DNA of 64,000 nt, taken from NCBI GenBank assembly GCA_963759115.1, contig CAVWXT010000001.1:186001-250000 (forward strand), read 5' to 3'. The DNA is from CAVWXT01 sp963759115 (GTDB lineage Bacteria; Planctomycetota; Planctomycetia; Pirellulales; Thermoguttaceae). The notes below the pieces were generated by a model. The model was not told where the DNA came from. It saw only the letters and a list, made by a program, of their open reading frames with translations, and ran no database searches. The position numbers and the translations under genes are program-made. This document shows positions 8,281 to 16,613 of the stretch, one piece after another (position 1 is the first letter of the stretch; every line of letters starts with the position of its first letter).

Positions 8281-8417
8281 AGTGCCACTGGCTCTGCCAG
8301 TGCTCGTTTCGGGACTTCTCAGCATGCGGCCCCTTCCATTGTGCCGTTCCTCATTCCCATCTGCGATGCAACAGAACGTCAAGCGACGGTTCCGAGCACT
8401 GGCAGAGCCAGTGGCAC
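8281..8417. repeat. Inverted-repeat element with GTGCCACTGGCTCTGCCAGTG arms
   Basis: Arms of about 24 bp at 8283-8306 and 8393-8417 are inverted copies, each itself palindromic (CACTGGC/GCCAGTG). They flank 86 bp and form a MITE-like unit. It fills most of the gap between the HTH gene and the LRR protein. A related palindrome, CACTGGCTGCTGGTCAGCCAGTG, lies near 51040. Confidence 0.65.
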
Positions 8418-8460
8418 CCGCGCAGCGCCGGGACTCGCTGGCGATACCCTCTCGCCCGCT

Positions 8461-10446
8461 CTACGGGCTCCCGCGGAACGCAGGCTCGATAAGAAAATAG
8501 GCGGCCAGGATAAAACCGATGGCGGCACATATCGTTCCGCGGCGCGGGCGGGCCATGCAATCGGCCAACCACAGAACGCCCCAGCACAGTGAGCAGCACA
8601 CGAAGATCTGCTCCGGCGGCCACTTGCCAACCGACCACCACGGCCACGCGAAGATCAGAGCCGGCAGCCATTTCAGGCGGAGGTCGGTTCCAACCGTAGA
8701 GACCCGCGCGACGGTCATGGCGTAGTAGCCCGTGAGTGCCAAGAATCCGACAATCAGAACCAGCCACGGCGATCGGAATGATAGCGAGGCCCTCAGGCTA
8801 GCGAGTCGCGGATAGTAAGCCGTATCCGCCTCACTCAAGCCTCGAAAACCAAACCGGGACTGAACGAGGAGGTCTAGCGCCACCAGAATCAACATTGCCT
8901 CCGCAAACCGCGCTCCCCACATCGCGGCGTTGCTAAGCGCCGCGGAATCGACCAGCCGGTATGTCAGCCAGGCGCCAAAGGTGCCAGGATTTGGCAATTG
9001 ATCATTCGGGCCGCCGAACAGGTAGAACCCAATGGCCACAACATAGTAGATGAGAGGGACAAGAAGCGCTCTCGCTAAGAATGGCATCCGCGTGATGCCC
9101 CAGTCTGCGATCGATAGAGCGCCGAGTAGCGCGAGAACAAGTGCCGACGAGTACGTCAGCGCCGTGAGGCCCATCTTCAACGGCCGCAACGCGGCCAAGT
9201 GTCGCAATGAGAGCGATTCAGATGGTGGACTAATGTTGATCTCGCAATTCGGCAGTGCTTTGTAGAGTCGCCTCATCCCGATTGGAGTGATTCCGTGGCT
9301 TTCGATGTTGAGCTTTCCGAGGTGTTTCAAACCCTCTAGATTCTTGAGACCGGCATCAGTGACCGCGCAGTCCACGACGTTCAGTTCCTGTAACTCGACC
9401 AATCCCCCGATCGCCGCTAGTCCGGCGTCAGTAACGTATCCACCGATCGACAGCGTTCTGACATGAGGCAATCTCCTGACATGATCCAAGTCGTCGTCAT
9501 CGGCGCTGGACTTGCCTAGACAAAGATCTACAACGCTCACTGCTCTGCTGATAGCGAACTTGTCTCGCTCTACTCGTATCTTCTCGATCGCTTGGCATGT
9601 TGCCGCTTCCTCGAACGAAATGCGAGCGATCGCACATACCGCGATCACCGTCAGTAAGGACCACAGGCCATAGCGATACCAAGCGTGAGCCGGCTTTGTC
9701 GCAATCGGGTGCGGTTCGGCCGACGTCGCCGCTTGTTGCTCAACTCGGCCAACGGGACCGCCTTCTTCGAGACAAGCATCGCGCCGGTAGTACGACGGCC
9801 AGCTTCGGACAAGCAAGGCGGCAACACCGATGGCGCTGGCGCACGAAAGGGCAACCCAGAGCAGACTGTTGTCTGGCCCGAGTTCGAAGAAGCAGGCATG
9901 GGCAGCAGTCATGGCCACGATCATCCCTGCGCCAAGCGAGAGGGCCATGACGAACGCCATGCGAATCATCGTTGCGAGGAGTCGCGACAACGCGCCCAAC
10001 ATGCCGAGTGCTCCCGGCCTGCCCGCGGCATAGCGACGATCAGGGTATTCACCGGACGTAAGATAGGCGAAACGGGCGATCAACAGAAACGACGGCACTT
10101 TCCAGCATTGCGAACTAACGAAGACACCCAGGCCAAACCATGCAAAAGGATTCGACCCCTCCATAACGCATCGGAGCAACTCGGGTATCCACACGAAGCC
10201 GAGGGCACAAGCAAGACTGGCCACCAGCCAGGTCTTGCGAGCATATCGCCCGATCGCAGTCCCGAGCAGAGTGGCGATCAGCAAGTCCGGGAGGTGGACC
10301 AAGATCGCGGCCGCGTAGCCTGAATGCCTACCTTCATCCAGCCACACGCTAACGATGAAAAGATCGCTTAAGATAGCGACCGCGCCCCCAAAGAGTGCGG
10401 CGCGGACGGCAACGGCCGTGTCTTTCGGCAGTGCGGGAAATCGCAT
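8461..10446 (-). CDS. Polytopic membrane protein with leucine-rich repeats
   Basis: 661 aa from the ATG at 10446 (MRFPALPKD); the frame is open to 10614, but the extra residues look non-coding. About five to six hydrophobic segments precede a soluble block. That block holds about four LRRs, for example RTLSIGGYVTDAGLAAIGGL and ELQELNVVDCAVTDAGLKNL, the DAGL-type repeats common in planctomycetes. Several more membrane segments follow. An extracytoplasmic LRR domain between membrane regions suggests a binding or sensory role. Function is unknown and no partner is adjacent. Confidence 0.6.
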   Translation of the reverse strand: MRFPALPKDTAVAVRAALFGGAVAILSDLFIVSVWLDEGRHSGYAAAILVHLPDLLIATLLGTAIGRYARKTWLVASLACALGFVWIPELLRCVMEGSNPFAWFGLGVFVSSQCWKVPSFLLIARFAYLTSGEYPDRRYAAGRPGALGMLGALSRLLATMIRMAFVMALSLGAGMIVAMTAAHACFFELGPDNSLLWVALSCASAIGVAALLVRSWPSYYRRDACLEEGGPVGRVEQQAATSAEPHPIATKPAHAWYRYGLWSLLTVIAVCAIARISFEEAATCQAIEKIRVERDKFAISRAVSVVDLCLGKSSADDDDLDHVRRLPHVRTLSIGGYVTDAGLAAIGGLVELQELNVVDCAVTDAGLKNLEGLKHLGKLNIESHGITPIGMRRLYKALPNCEINISPPSESLSLRHLAALRPLKMGLTALTYSSALVLALLGALSIADWGITRMPFLARALLVPLIYYVVAIGFYLFGGPNDQLPNPGTFGAWLTYRLVDSAALSNAAMWGARFAEAMLILVALDLLVQSRFGFRGLSEADTAYYPRLASLRASLSFRSPWLVLIVGFLALTGYYAMTVARVSTVGTDLRLKWLPALIFAWPWWSVGKWPPEQIFVCCSLCWGVLWLADCMARPRRGTICAAIGFILAAYFLIEPAFRGSP

Positions 10447-10662
10447 GTTGTTCACTGGCTTGCCGGGATCAGTGGAGACAGACTCGCTCTCAGGGCCAAC
10501 AACGGATCCGCGACCCCACATTCCGTTGCGTTTCCATTGCGTGCTACGGCGACGCGCAGATTTTACCGCGCTGCCCGCTATGCCTGCAATATACCGACCA
10601 TTTGGGTGGTGCAATTCTTGGTCTTGAAACCCCCCGGCCGAAAGCGCATGATGGTCGAGAGC

Positions 10663-10740
10663 GGAGGGTCTAGAGTCGAGGGGCGAGAGTCCAGCGGAGG
10701 AATGAGGGGAGGAGCGAGGAATTGGAAATGGAGCGAGTTG
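10663..10740. repeat. Left copy of a direct repeat flanking the ISL3 element
   Basis: GGAGGGTCTAGAGTCGAG, then an AATTGGAAATGGAGCGAG block, is repeated with few changes at 12357-12424 on the other side of the insertion sequence. The IS therefore sits between two copies of an older dispersed repeat. Confidence 0.6.
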
Positions 10741-10770
10741 TTGACCAATGGAGAGCCAAGAGTGGCCTCG

Positions 10771-12025
10771 TCAACAGAATTCGTGGGTAAATTCCGGCTC
10801 GGGAAGGTTGCCGAGCGTGTGATATAGGGCAATTTCGATGGCCTCGTAGGTGCGGAAGCCGTAGGCTTTTCTGGTAGTCAATTTGGCTTTGTTGTTCAGG
10901 CCCTCGACGGAGCCCGCCGAAACCATCCCCTTGGCACGAAACCAGTTGAGGATCAGGTCTCGATGTTCACGCAGGCTTTGGGCAACCTTCTTCATCGGCT
11001 CGATCTTGCTCCGCATCGTGCGGGTACACCACTCTTCCAAGAACTTCACCGCCCAGCCCGGACTGGTATATTCCCAGAACCTTTGGAAGTCCTCCCGCAA
11101 CAGGTGGCTGCGAACGCTTTGAAGGTTGTACTGCAACAGCTCCGACAGTTTCACGGTCTCCTTCTCGGTGCGGTTCTCGGGTCGTTTCAGCAGGCACCAG
11201 CGGGAGTGCTTCAGCACCGGCTCGTAACCGTCACGCTTCAGGCGAGCGGCCTCGGTGCGGCGAACCTCGTCAATCGCCTCGTTCATCTTCTTCATGATGT
11301 GGAAACGGTCCAAGACGTGGATGGCCTGCTTCAGTTGTTCGGCAACCACATTCAAGTAGGGCTGCCACATATCGCTACAGACAAAGCGGATGGATTGACG
11401 GGCCTCGGCGCTCAGCGTCTGGAAGAACCGCCGCAGACTCTCCTCCGTTCGCTCTTCGGCCACCCACAACAGCCGCTTCATGCCATCCTCGATCTGGTAC
11501 ACCAACGTCAGGTAATGCTGTCCCCGCTGCCACTGGATCTCGTCCACGCCGATGGCCTCGATCCCATCGAGGTCCTGATGGAACAGGCCCCAAAATACCG
11601 CCTGTTTCACCGACTCGAACACGTTTCGCCAGGTAGTGTGGAAGATCGAGGCCACCTCTTGCCAGGACAAATGCTTGGCCCAGCGTGCCAGGAACCAGCG
11701 GTAACTGGTTGTAAGATGGCTTTTTCCCACGGCCCAAGGCACTCGCTCCACCGTCACCCCGCAACTTCGACACGCCACACGCCGCAGGGCATACACGAAA
11801 TACACGGTAATGGCCCAGAGGGGCACGAAACTCGAACCGCCGCTCCGGAAGACGATCGTAACCCGGCCCGGGGCGGCCGCAGCCCGAGCAGATCGGCCGA
11901 CCATTCTTCCGGGCAAGCACTTCCACTTCCAGCGTTGGCCGTTCCGTGCCTTCCACCCATCTGGCTTTTCCGTACACAAAGGACTTGAAAGGTTCGACCC
12001 GATTGAGGATAGTCTTCAGTTGCAT
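10771..12025 (-). CDS. ISL3-family DDE transposase, one frameshift
   Basis: About 417 aa, starting at MQLKTILNRVEPFK (12025). An N-terminal zinc-binding domain (CSGCGRPGPGYD, then CRSCGV after the shift) is followed by an HTH and a DDE core. Acidic residues are recognised in GVDEIQWQRG, CSDMWQPY and SVEGLNNKAK, the ISL3 signature. The frame changes near 11820 (GAGTTTCGTG, one extra base), between the two Cys pairs. This may be a sequencing error or may inactivate the copy. The C-terminal codons lie in the inverted repeat. Confidence 0.85.
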
Positions 12026-12129
12026 CCTGTGGTGGCTCCCGGCGAGATGGTTCGTTTTGCAACTCCATCTTTAACCGGAAACGCTACAGGATGCACCTGT
12101 TTTCCTGCCTCCTCTCTCCGCTATACTAT

Positions 12130-12249
12130 CCCTGTCTGGCGAAACGGAGTTGGGCTCTGCTGGCGAGCAACCCGACAAGGGATAACCAGACCAGGGCGGG
12201 TGAATGACTCGCAGGCCCCGGCGGCTTCCACCGCCAGGGCCTCTTCTTT
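12130..12249 (+). ncRNA. Candidate structured RNA inside the ISL3 element
   Basis: A TATACT -10-like hexamer (12122-12127) is followed by three helices. CCTGTCTGG (12131-12139) pairs with CCAGACCAGG (12186-12195). GTTGGG-CTC (12149-12157) pairs with GAG-CAA-CCCGAC (12165-12176) using one G-U pair. A GC-rich hairpin GGCCCCGGCGG/CCGCCAGGGCC (12214-12241) is followed by TCTTCTTT, like an intrinsic terminator. No coding frame fits. It is antisense to and upstream of the transposase. Promoter, fold and terminator are read by eye only. Confidence 0.4.
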
Positions 12250-12356
12250 CCCCTCATCCCCTCATTCATTTGCTCTGTCATGCCTCAGAAAACGCACCTC
12301 AACGGTGCTAACCAGCCCTGTTCTTACCCACGAATTCTGCTGACGAACCCAAGAGT

Positions 12357-12424
12357 GGAGGGTCGAGAGTCGAGAGGGGGACGGGGAGACGAGACAAGAA
12401 TTGGAAATGGAGCAAGTTGTTAGA
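12357..12424. repeat. Right copy of the direct repeat flanking the ISL3 element
   Basis: GGAGGGTCGAGAGTCGAG and AATTGGAAATGGAGCAAG match the left copy at 10663-10740 with scattered substitutions and a different spacer length. Confidence 0.6.
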
Positions 12425-12530
12425 CAACAGAATCATGCGGGCATCCGCCTGATGACGCCGCGGCCGGTAGCGTTCACGCGGCAGGGTGCCGTCGTGGCCA
12501 CATGGCGAAAGTGCAGCCAGGCAGGCTCGG

Positions 12531-12590
12531 AGGGTGCGCGAAACGCACCAAGAGGATCCACCGAGCGACCGGTGCGTGGTACGCACCCTA
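12531..12590. repeat. Dispersed GGTGCG...CGCACC palindromes
   Basis: GGTGCGCGAAACGCACC (12533-12549) and GGTGCGTGGTACGCACC (12571-12587) are two short hairpins at the 3' end of the PQQ-propeller gene. Related sequences occur at 51414-51429 and 61044-61102. Confidence 0.5.
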
Positions 12591-14234
12591 CTGTGCTGAC
12601 CGCGGCGACGAGGGATTGACGCCCACCGCGATCAGATGCGTCGACGTGGAGACGTACAACACGTCGTTGGCCACGACCGGCGTGCTGTAGACCGCGGCCC
12701 CCATCGCGTTCTTGGCCAGCAGCTTGAGCTTGGGCGCGAGTGCGAACACGGCCACGTCGCCGTCCTGATCGCCGAGGTAGATGCGGCCGTCGACCAGGCA
12801 CGGCGAGCCCCAAATCTGCGACATCAGGTCGTGCGTCCAATGCACCTTGCCGGTCTTCGCGTCGAGGCAATGCACCAGCCCGGCGATGTCGGCGATCACC
12901 AACAGGTCGTCCTTGATGGCGGCCATGCCGAGGGTGCGGTGCATGGTCTCGTTGAAGTCGAGTTTGCCGTCGCCGTTGGCGTCGAAGCCCGCGTAGTGCC
13001 ACACGGCGGCCGAGTTCGGATTGGGCCGCAACGTTTCGCCGGCCGATGCGTCGAATGCCTGCACCCGCCGCGGCGCCGCGGGCTTGCCGTCGCGGCCGAG
13101 CACCAGTTCCGGGCTGACGTCGCCGCGCCGCGTGGGGTCGAGGCACCACAGGTGGCCCGGCCCTTCGCCGAACTCGGGGTCCTGCCCGGTGGCGATGTAG
13201 ACCCGTCCTTCGTACACCACGGGGGTGGCAATTATGTTGCTGCGGTCGCCCGAGCCGTCGCCCTTCCACACCGATGCCTTGGGGTTGCAGTCGAACTTCC
13301 AGAGGAGTTCCGGCTTGCCGGCGGAGGCGGGTTCGGCCCGGAAGCTGTACACCCAGCCGTCGCCGCCGGGGAAGATCGCTTGGGGCACGCCGCCGAGCAC
13401 GGCCGCCGCGGGCGACGACCATTGGCCGTCGAGAATGTTCTCGCCGGGCGAATTGTCGGCCCACACCAACTTGCCCGTGTGCTTGTTCAAGGCGATGAAA
13501 CTGGGGGCCGTGGGGGCGGGCACCCGCTTGTGCTGTTCGTCGGCCCCGTTCGACGTGTTCACCAGCAGCAGGTCGCCGGCCGACGTAACCGAGCAGGCGC
13601 TCATATTATGCGGCGTGACGCCCAGTTCCTTGATCATGTCGAAGATCCAGACGATGTCGGCCTCGTCGCGATTGGTGTTCGGCTCGGACGTGTACGGGCC
13701 GTTGTTCTCGCGGTCGTAGAAGCCTTCCGTGTCGAGACAGACGACCTCGCAGCGGTTGGTGACGATCCAGAGCCGCTTTCCTTCGACCATCGGCACGCTA
13801 CAGATGCCTTGCTCGGGGTAGTCCACGGCCCGGCCGGCGGCCAGCTTCTCGCGGGAGAGTTGCCAGCCAAACCGCCCCTCGCGCTCGCCGAAGCAGAGCA
13901 AGCAGCCCAGATCGACGGTGGCCGGGTAGCGTTTGAGCCAGCCGGCACCATTATTAGTGGCGCAGAAGACCTTGCCGCCCGCCACCACGGGCGAACCGTA
14001 GGTTGTCGATCCCAGCCGGGCGACCCAGCGGATGTTCCGGGCCGACTCGCTCAACCAGCGGCCCGAGTTGGGCTCGAACTTGCCGACGTTCCACTCGACG
14101 GGAATGTTCTTGCCTTCCGGGGTGTTGTTGCGGGCGGGAGAACCTCCCCACTGCGGCCAATCGGCAGCCGCACAACGCGTGACAAGGACGGACAATGCGA
14201 TGAACAATGCCAGGAGATGAGCGACTCGCGTCAC
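12588..14234 (-). CDS. Secreted PQQ-like beta-propeller protein
   Basis: 548 aa with a signal peptide (residues about 1-23, CAAADWPQWGG). The DWPQWGG start and repeated units such as GSPVVAGGKVFCATN, ATPVVYEGRVYIATG, GSPCLVDGRIYLGD and STPVVANDVLYV mark a PQQ/BamB-type eight-bladed propeller. An EF-hand-like Ca-binding loop, DANGDGKLDF, sits between blades. Such proteins are abundant in planctomycetes; whether they bind PQQ or act as scaffolds is usually unknown. It is intact. The gene upstream on the other strand encodes the cysteine-rich protein. Confidence 0.85.
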   Translation of the reverse strand: MTRVAHLLALFIALSVLVTRCAAADWPQWGGSPARNNTPEGKNIPVEWNVGKFEPNSGRWLSESARNIRWVARLGSTTYGSPVVAGGKVFCATNNGAGWLKRYPATVDLGCLLCFGEREGRFGWQLSREKLAAGRAVDYPEQGICSVPMVEGKRLWIVTNRCEVVCLDTEGFYDRENNGPYTSEPNTNRDEADIVWIFDMIKELGVTPHNMSACSVTSAGDLLLVNTSNGADEQHKRVPAPTAPSFIALNKHTGKLVWADNSPGENILDGQWSSPAAAVLGGVPQAIFPGGDGWVYSFRAEPASAGKPELLWKFDCNPKASVWKGDGSGDRSNIIATPVVYEGRVYIATGQDPEFGEGPGHLWCLDPTRRGDVSPELVLGRDGKPAAPRRVQAFDASAGETLRPNPNSAAVWHYAGFDANGDGKLDFNETMHRTLGMAAIKDDLLVIADIAGLVHCLDAKTGKVHWTHDLMSQIWGSPCLVDGRIYLGDQDGDVAVFALAPKLKLLAKNAMGAAVYSTPVVANDVLYVSTSTHLIAVGVNPSSPRSAQ

Positions 14235-14722
14235 CGGGAGATTCCTTTCAGCGGAAGGGACCGTGATTGGCAGATAGTGGATTCTCCAACCTTACCAGAA
14301 TGGCCCGCGCCGGACCACTGCGGACAGGATGCCGGTACTGCGGACCTGCAAGGTTGGGGAAATCTTGACGTCCGCAGAGGGTTTGCGGCGGGAAATTTGA
14401 CGGTGGGGGGCCCCTACAACCGGCAGATTTTCACTGCCTTGCGTGCCCGGAAATCTTTGCCCAGGAGGAGCACTAAGCCTTTTGCTGGAAATACGTTGCG
14501 TTCGCTCAAGGGCGATTCGCGGGTCGGCCGATACCCTAAGTGACCCTTAGCGAATTACGCGTGCCGTGGTGGCACGCCTCGAGGGCGCGTCAGGCAACCG
14601 GATCGGGTATAAGAATCGGGCCAAGGACTGGCTCGACGGCCCTGGCGCAGTGCATCGTATGAACTGCGGGTAAGCGACCCACCTTCCTCCACCCCAGTTC
14701 ACTGTAAAGGAGTTGTTGCTCG
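14235..14722. other. Intergenic region upstream of the cysteine-rich gene
   Basis: 488 nt without a supported gene. It holds a 7-bp hairpin GCGTGCC/GGCACGC (14559-14577), possibly a terminator or dispersed palindrome, and an AAAGGAG ribosome site at about 14706-14712 for the next gene. The divergent promoters are presumably here, but no clear -35/-10 pair was found. Confidence 0.4.
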
Positions 14723-15490
14723 ATGAGAAGCAAGACAATTTTTGGAGCGCTCCTGGTGAGCGCAGCCCTGTGCACCCAGGGGTTCGGCTTTGAACTCTTG
14801 GATCGCATGCTCGGGCTGAACAACGGTGGCTGCGGCGAGTGCAATGCTTGCGCCAAGGTCGCCTGCTGTGAAAAAGCCTGCCCGCAGGCTTGTGAGAAGG
14901 CTTGCCCGCAAGCCTGTGAAACCGTCTGTGCGACGGCCACCTGTGGCAAGTGCAAGAAGTGCCGGGCTACCCCGGTGCGTGACTTGTTCGGGAACCTGAA
15001 GGAGATGTTCGAGGCCAAGGGCTGCGTGTGCGAGACGAAGTGCTGCGCGCCGGCCAAGGCCTGCTGCCCGGAACCTGCTTGCTGCGAGAAGGCCTGCGGC
15101 TGCGAGAAGTGCTGCAAAGAGCGGAAGTGCCGTACGCCGCGTTGTGAGAAGGGCTGCGGCGCCTGCGCTCCGGCCTGCTGCGAAAAGACCTGCCCGAAGG
15201 CTTGCGAAGCCGCTTGTGCACCGACTTGCGAAACCAAGACCAAGTGCCACAAGCTGTATCGCCGCCCGGTGGTCGAACTGCTCGAGAGCATCTTCGGCGA
15301 GTGCCGGAAGTGCGGCTGCGAAGCCGGCTGTGAAGTTGGCTGCGCCGCCGGTTGCGGCGGCAGCGCTCCGGCTGCGGCCCCGGCCAAGGCTCCGGCCAAG
15401 GCTCCGGAAGCGGCTCCGTTGCCCCAGGCCCCCAAGGCTGATCCCTCGGCTTCCATTCAAAGCCACGACCTGTCCCTGGTCCGCAACTAG
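14723..15490 (+). CDS. Cysteine-rich secreted protein
   Basis: 255 aa, about 43 Cys by count (17%). A signal peptide (residues 1-23) is followed by three modules. Each has a short amphipathic helix (FELLDRMLG, TPVRDLFGNLKEMFE, RPVVELLESIFG) and a dense Cys cluster with CxxC, CC and repeated ACPQACE/KACPKACE units. The tail is an Ala/Pro linker. Planctomycete cell envelopes are known to contain cystine-rich proteins, so a disulphide-crosslinked wall or metal-binding role is inferred, not shown. It has a good ribosome site and its own strong terminator, suggesting a highly expressed single gene. Confidence 0.75.
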   Translation: MRSKTIFGALLVSAALCTQGFGFELLDRMLGLNNGGCGECNACAKVACCEKACPQACEKACPQACETVCATATCGKCKKCRATPVRDLFGNLKEMFEAKGCVCETKCCAPAKACCPEPACCEKACGCEKCCKERKCRTPRCEKGCGACAPACCEKTCPKACEAACAPTCETKTKCHKLYRRPVVELLESIFGECRKCGCEAGCEVGCAAGCGGSAPAAAPAKAPAKAPEAAPLPQAPKADPSASIQSHDLSLVRN

Positions 15491-15522
15491 GATCTAGGAT
15501 CGCCTCCTAAAAGAGAGTTCCT

Positions 15523-15567
15523 CAGGTCTGCTCGGGAGTCATCCCGGGCAGACCTGTTCGTTTCTTG
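15523..15567 (+). terminator. Intrinsic terminator of the cysteine-rich gene
   Basis: A 15-bp stem, CAGGTCTGCTCGGGA (15523-15537) with TCCCGGGCAGACCTG (15542-15556) containing one G-U pair, has a 4-nt loop and the T-rich tail TTCGTTTCTT. It lies 33 nt after the stop codon. Confidence 0.8.
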
Positions 15568-15598
15568 ACGAGGCGACAGGGCCGATCAGTTATTCACT

Positions 15599-15668
15599 GT
15601 GGGAGGCGACTCCTGTCGCCGATTCCTTGAAAACAACCGGAAATCGGCGACTGGAGTCGCCTCCTACA
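15599..15668. repeat. Inverted repeat (GGAGGCGACTCC type)
   Basis: Arms of about 29 bp (15599-15627 and 15639-15668) are inverted copies with a few mismatches around an 11-nt loop. It resembles a REP/MITE-type extragenic palindrome between the terminator and the AroE-like gene. Confidence 0.65.
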
Positions 15669-15707
15669 GCCGGATTCCGGAAAACTGATTGGCCCTGGAC
15701 GGGGCGG

Positions 15708-15736
15708 TTGCAGACTTGACGCCCGTCCGTCACAAT
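15708..15736 (+). promoter_or_regulatory. Possible promoter of the AroE-like gene
   Basis: TTGCAG (15708-15713), 17 nt, CACAAT (15731-15736), 28 nt before the GTG start. Moderate match. Confidence 0.4.
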
Positions 15737-15764
15737 ACCTGGGAATCAGACTCCGGAGGCTACC

Positions 15765-16613
15765 GTGTCCAGTTCCGCCGCGCAACCGCTGCTGGCCCTG
15801 TTGGCGCATCCCGTGGGCGGGAATCCGATGCAGTACATGATCGAGAAGGCCTTCGCCCACCACGATCTGGACTGGCGATACCTGACCTTCGAGGTCGCTC
15901 CGGAGAACCTCGCCGAGGCGGTGCGCGGGCTGCGTGCCCTGGGGTTTCGCGGCGGGCATTGCGCCGACCCGCACAAACAGGCGGTGATGCCCTTGCTGGA
16001 CCGCACCACGGATACCGCTGCGCTGGTGGGGACGGTCAACCTGATCTTCCGGGAGGACGACGCCCTGGTCGGAGAGAACACGGAAGGCCAAGGCGTGCTC
16101 AGCGCCATCCGCGGCGTCCTCGATCCGGCAGGAAAACACGCCGTGCTGCTGGGCGCCGGCCGGCTGGCCAGGGCCGTGGCGGTCGAACTCCTGGGCGCCG
16201 GAGCGGCCAGCCTCACTATCGTCAATCGAACGGAGTCGCGGGCCGGCGAATTGGTCGCCTTGCTGGCCGGCAAGTCTGAGACGCCGGTGGCGGCCGCTCC
16301 TTGGCACGGGGAGTATAAAGTGCCGCCGGAGGCCGAGATCCTGATCTGTGCCGTGAGTCGCGGCGACGAGGCCGGGGCGGCGCGGCTGCCGCTGGCGCTG
16401 GACAGTCTGCGGCCCGAACTGCTGGTAGCCGACGCGGCGCCCCGCCTGCCGCACACCCCGCTGTTGGTCGAGGCCGGCAAACGCGGCTGCAAGACGGTCG
16501 ATGGCCTGAGCATGTTCATCGAACAGGTAGCGGCCAGCTTTCGGTTGTGGACGGGCGTCGATCCCAACCGTCAAGTGCTGTGTGAAGCCGTGGAGGAGTT
16601 CCTTGAACTCTAG
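15765..16613 (+). CDS. Divergent shikimate dehydrogenase-like enzyme
   Basis: 282 aa from a GTG with CCGGAGG 5 nt upstream. Fold and length fit AroE: an N-terminal substrate domain, then a Rossmann domain with LLGAGRLARAVAVELL (128-143) and NRTE. Key motifs are altered. The Ser-x-Ser shikimate-binding loop near the N-terminus is replaced by HPVGGNP (15-21). NVTxPHK reads HCADPHK (Lys71 kept) and NTDG reads NTEG (105-108). NADPH-dependent reduction of 3-dehydroshikimate is possible, but a different substrate is equally plausible. Its stop overlaps the convergent DUF106 gene by 4 nt. Confidence 0.7.
   Translation: MSSSAAQPLLALLAHPVGGNPMQYMIEKAFAHHDLDWRYLTFEVAPENLAEAVRGLRALGFRGGHCADPHKQAVMPLLDRTTDTAALVGTVNLIFREDDALVGENTEGQGVLSAIRGVLDPAGKHAVLLGAGRLARAVAVELLGAGAASLTIVNRTESRAGELVALLAGKSETPVAAAPWHGEYKVPPEAEILICAVSRGDEAGAARLPLALDSLRPELLVADAAPRLPHTPLLVEAGKRGCKTVDGLSMFIEQVAASFRLWTGVDPNRQVLCEAVEEFLEL

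Larger units (their letters stand above)
10766..12348 (-). mobile_element. ISL3-family insertion sequence
   Basis: About 1.58 kb. Subterminal inverted repeats match at 21 of 22 positions: CGTCAACAGAATTCGTGGGT at 10769 and its complement (one A/G change) ending at 12345. The 10-mer CCAAGAGTGG occurs just outside both ends (10756-10765 and 12349-12358), consistent with an 8-bp or slightly longer target duplication, as ISL3 elements produce. It carries one transposase gene and about 300 bp of non-coding DNA at the transposase 5' side. Confidence 0.8.

Noticed and set aside
11820..11830. Programmed frameshift in the transposase
   Set aside because: No slippery heptamer seen and ISL3 transposases are not known to need recoding; a plain indel is simpler.
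12636..14543. 635-codon plus-strand open frame
   Set aside because: Antisense to the intact PQQ-propeller gene at 12588-14234.
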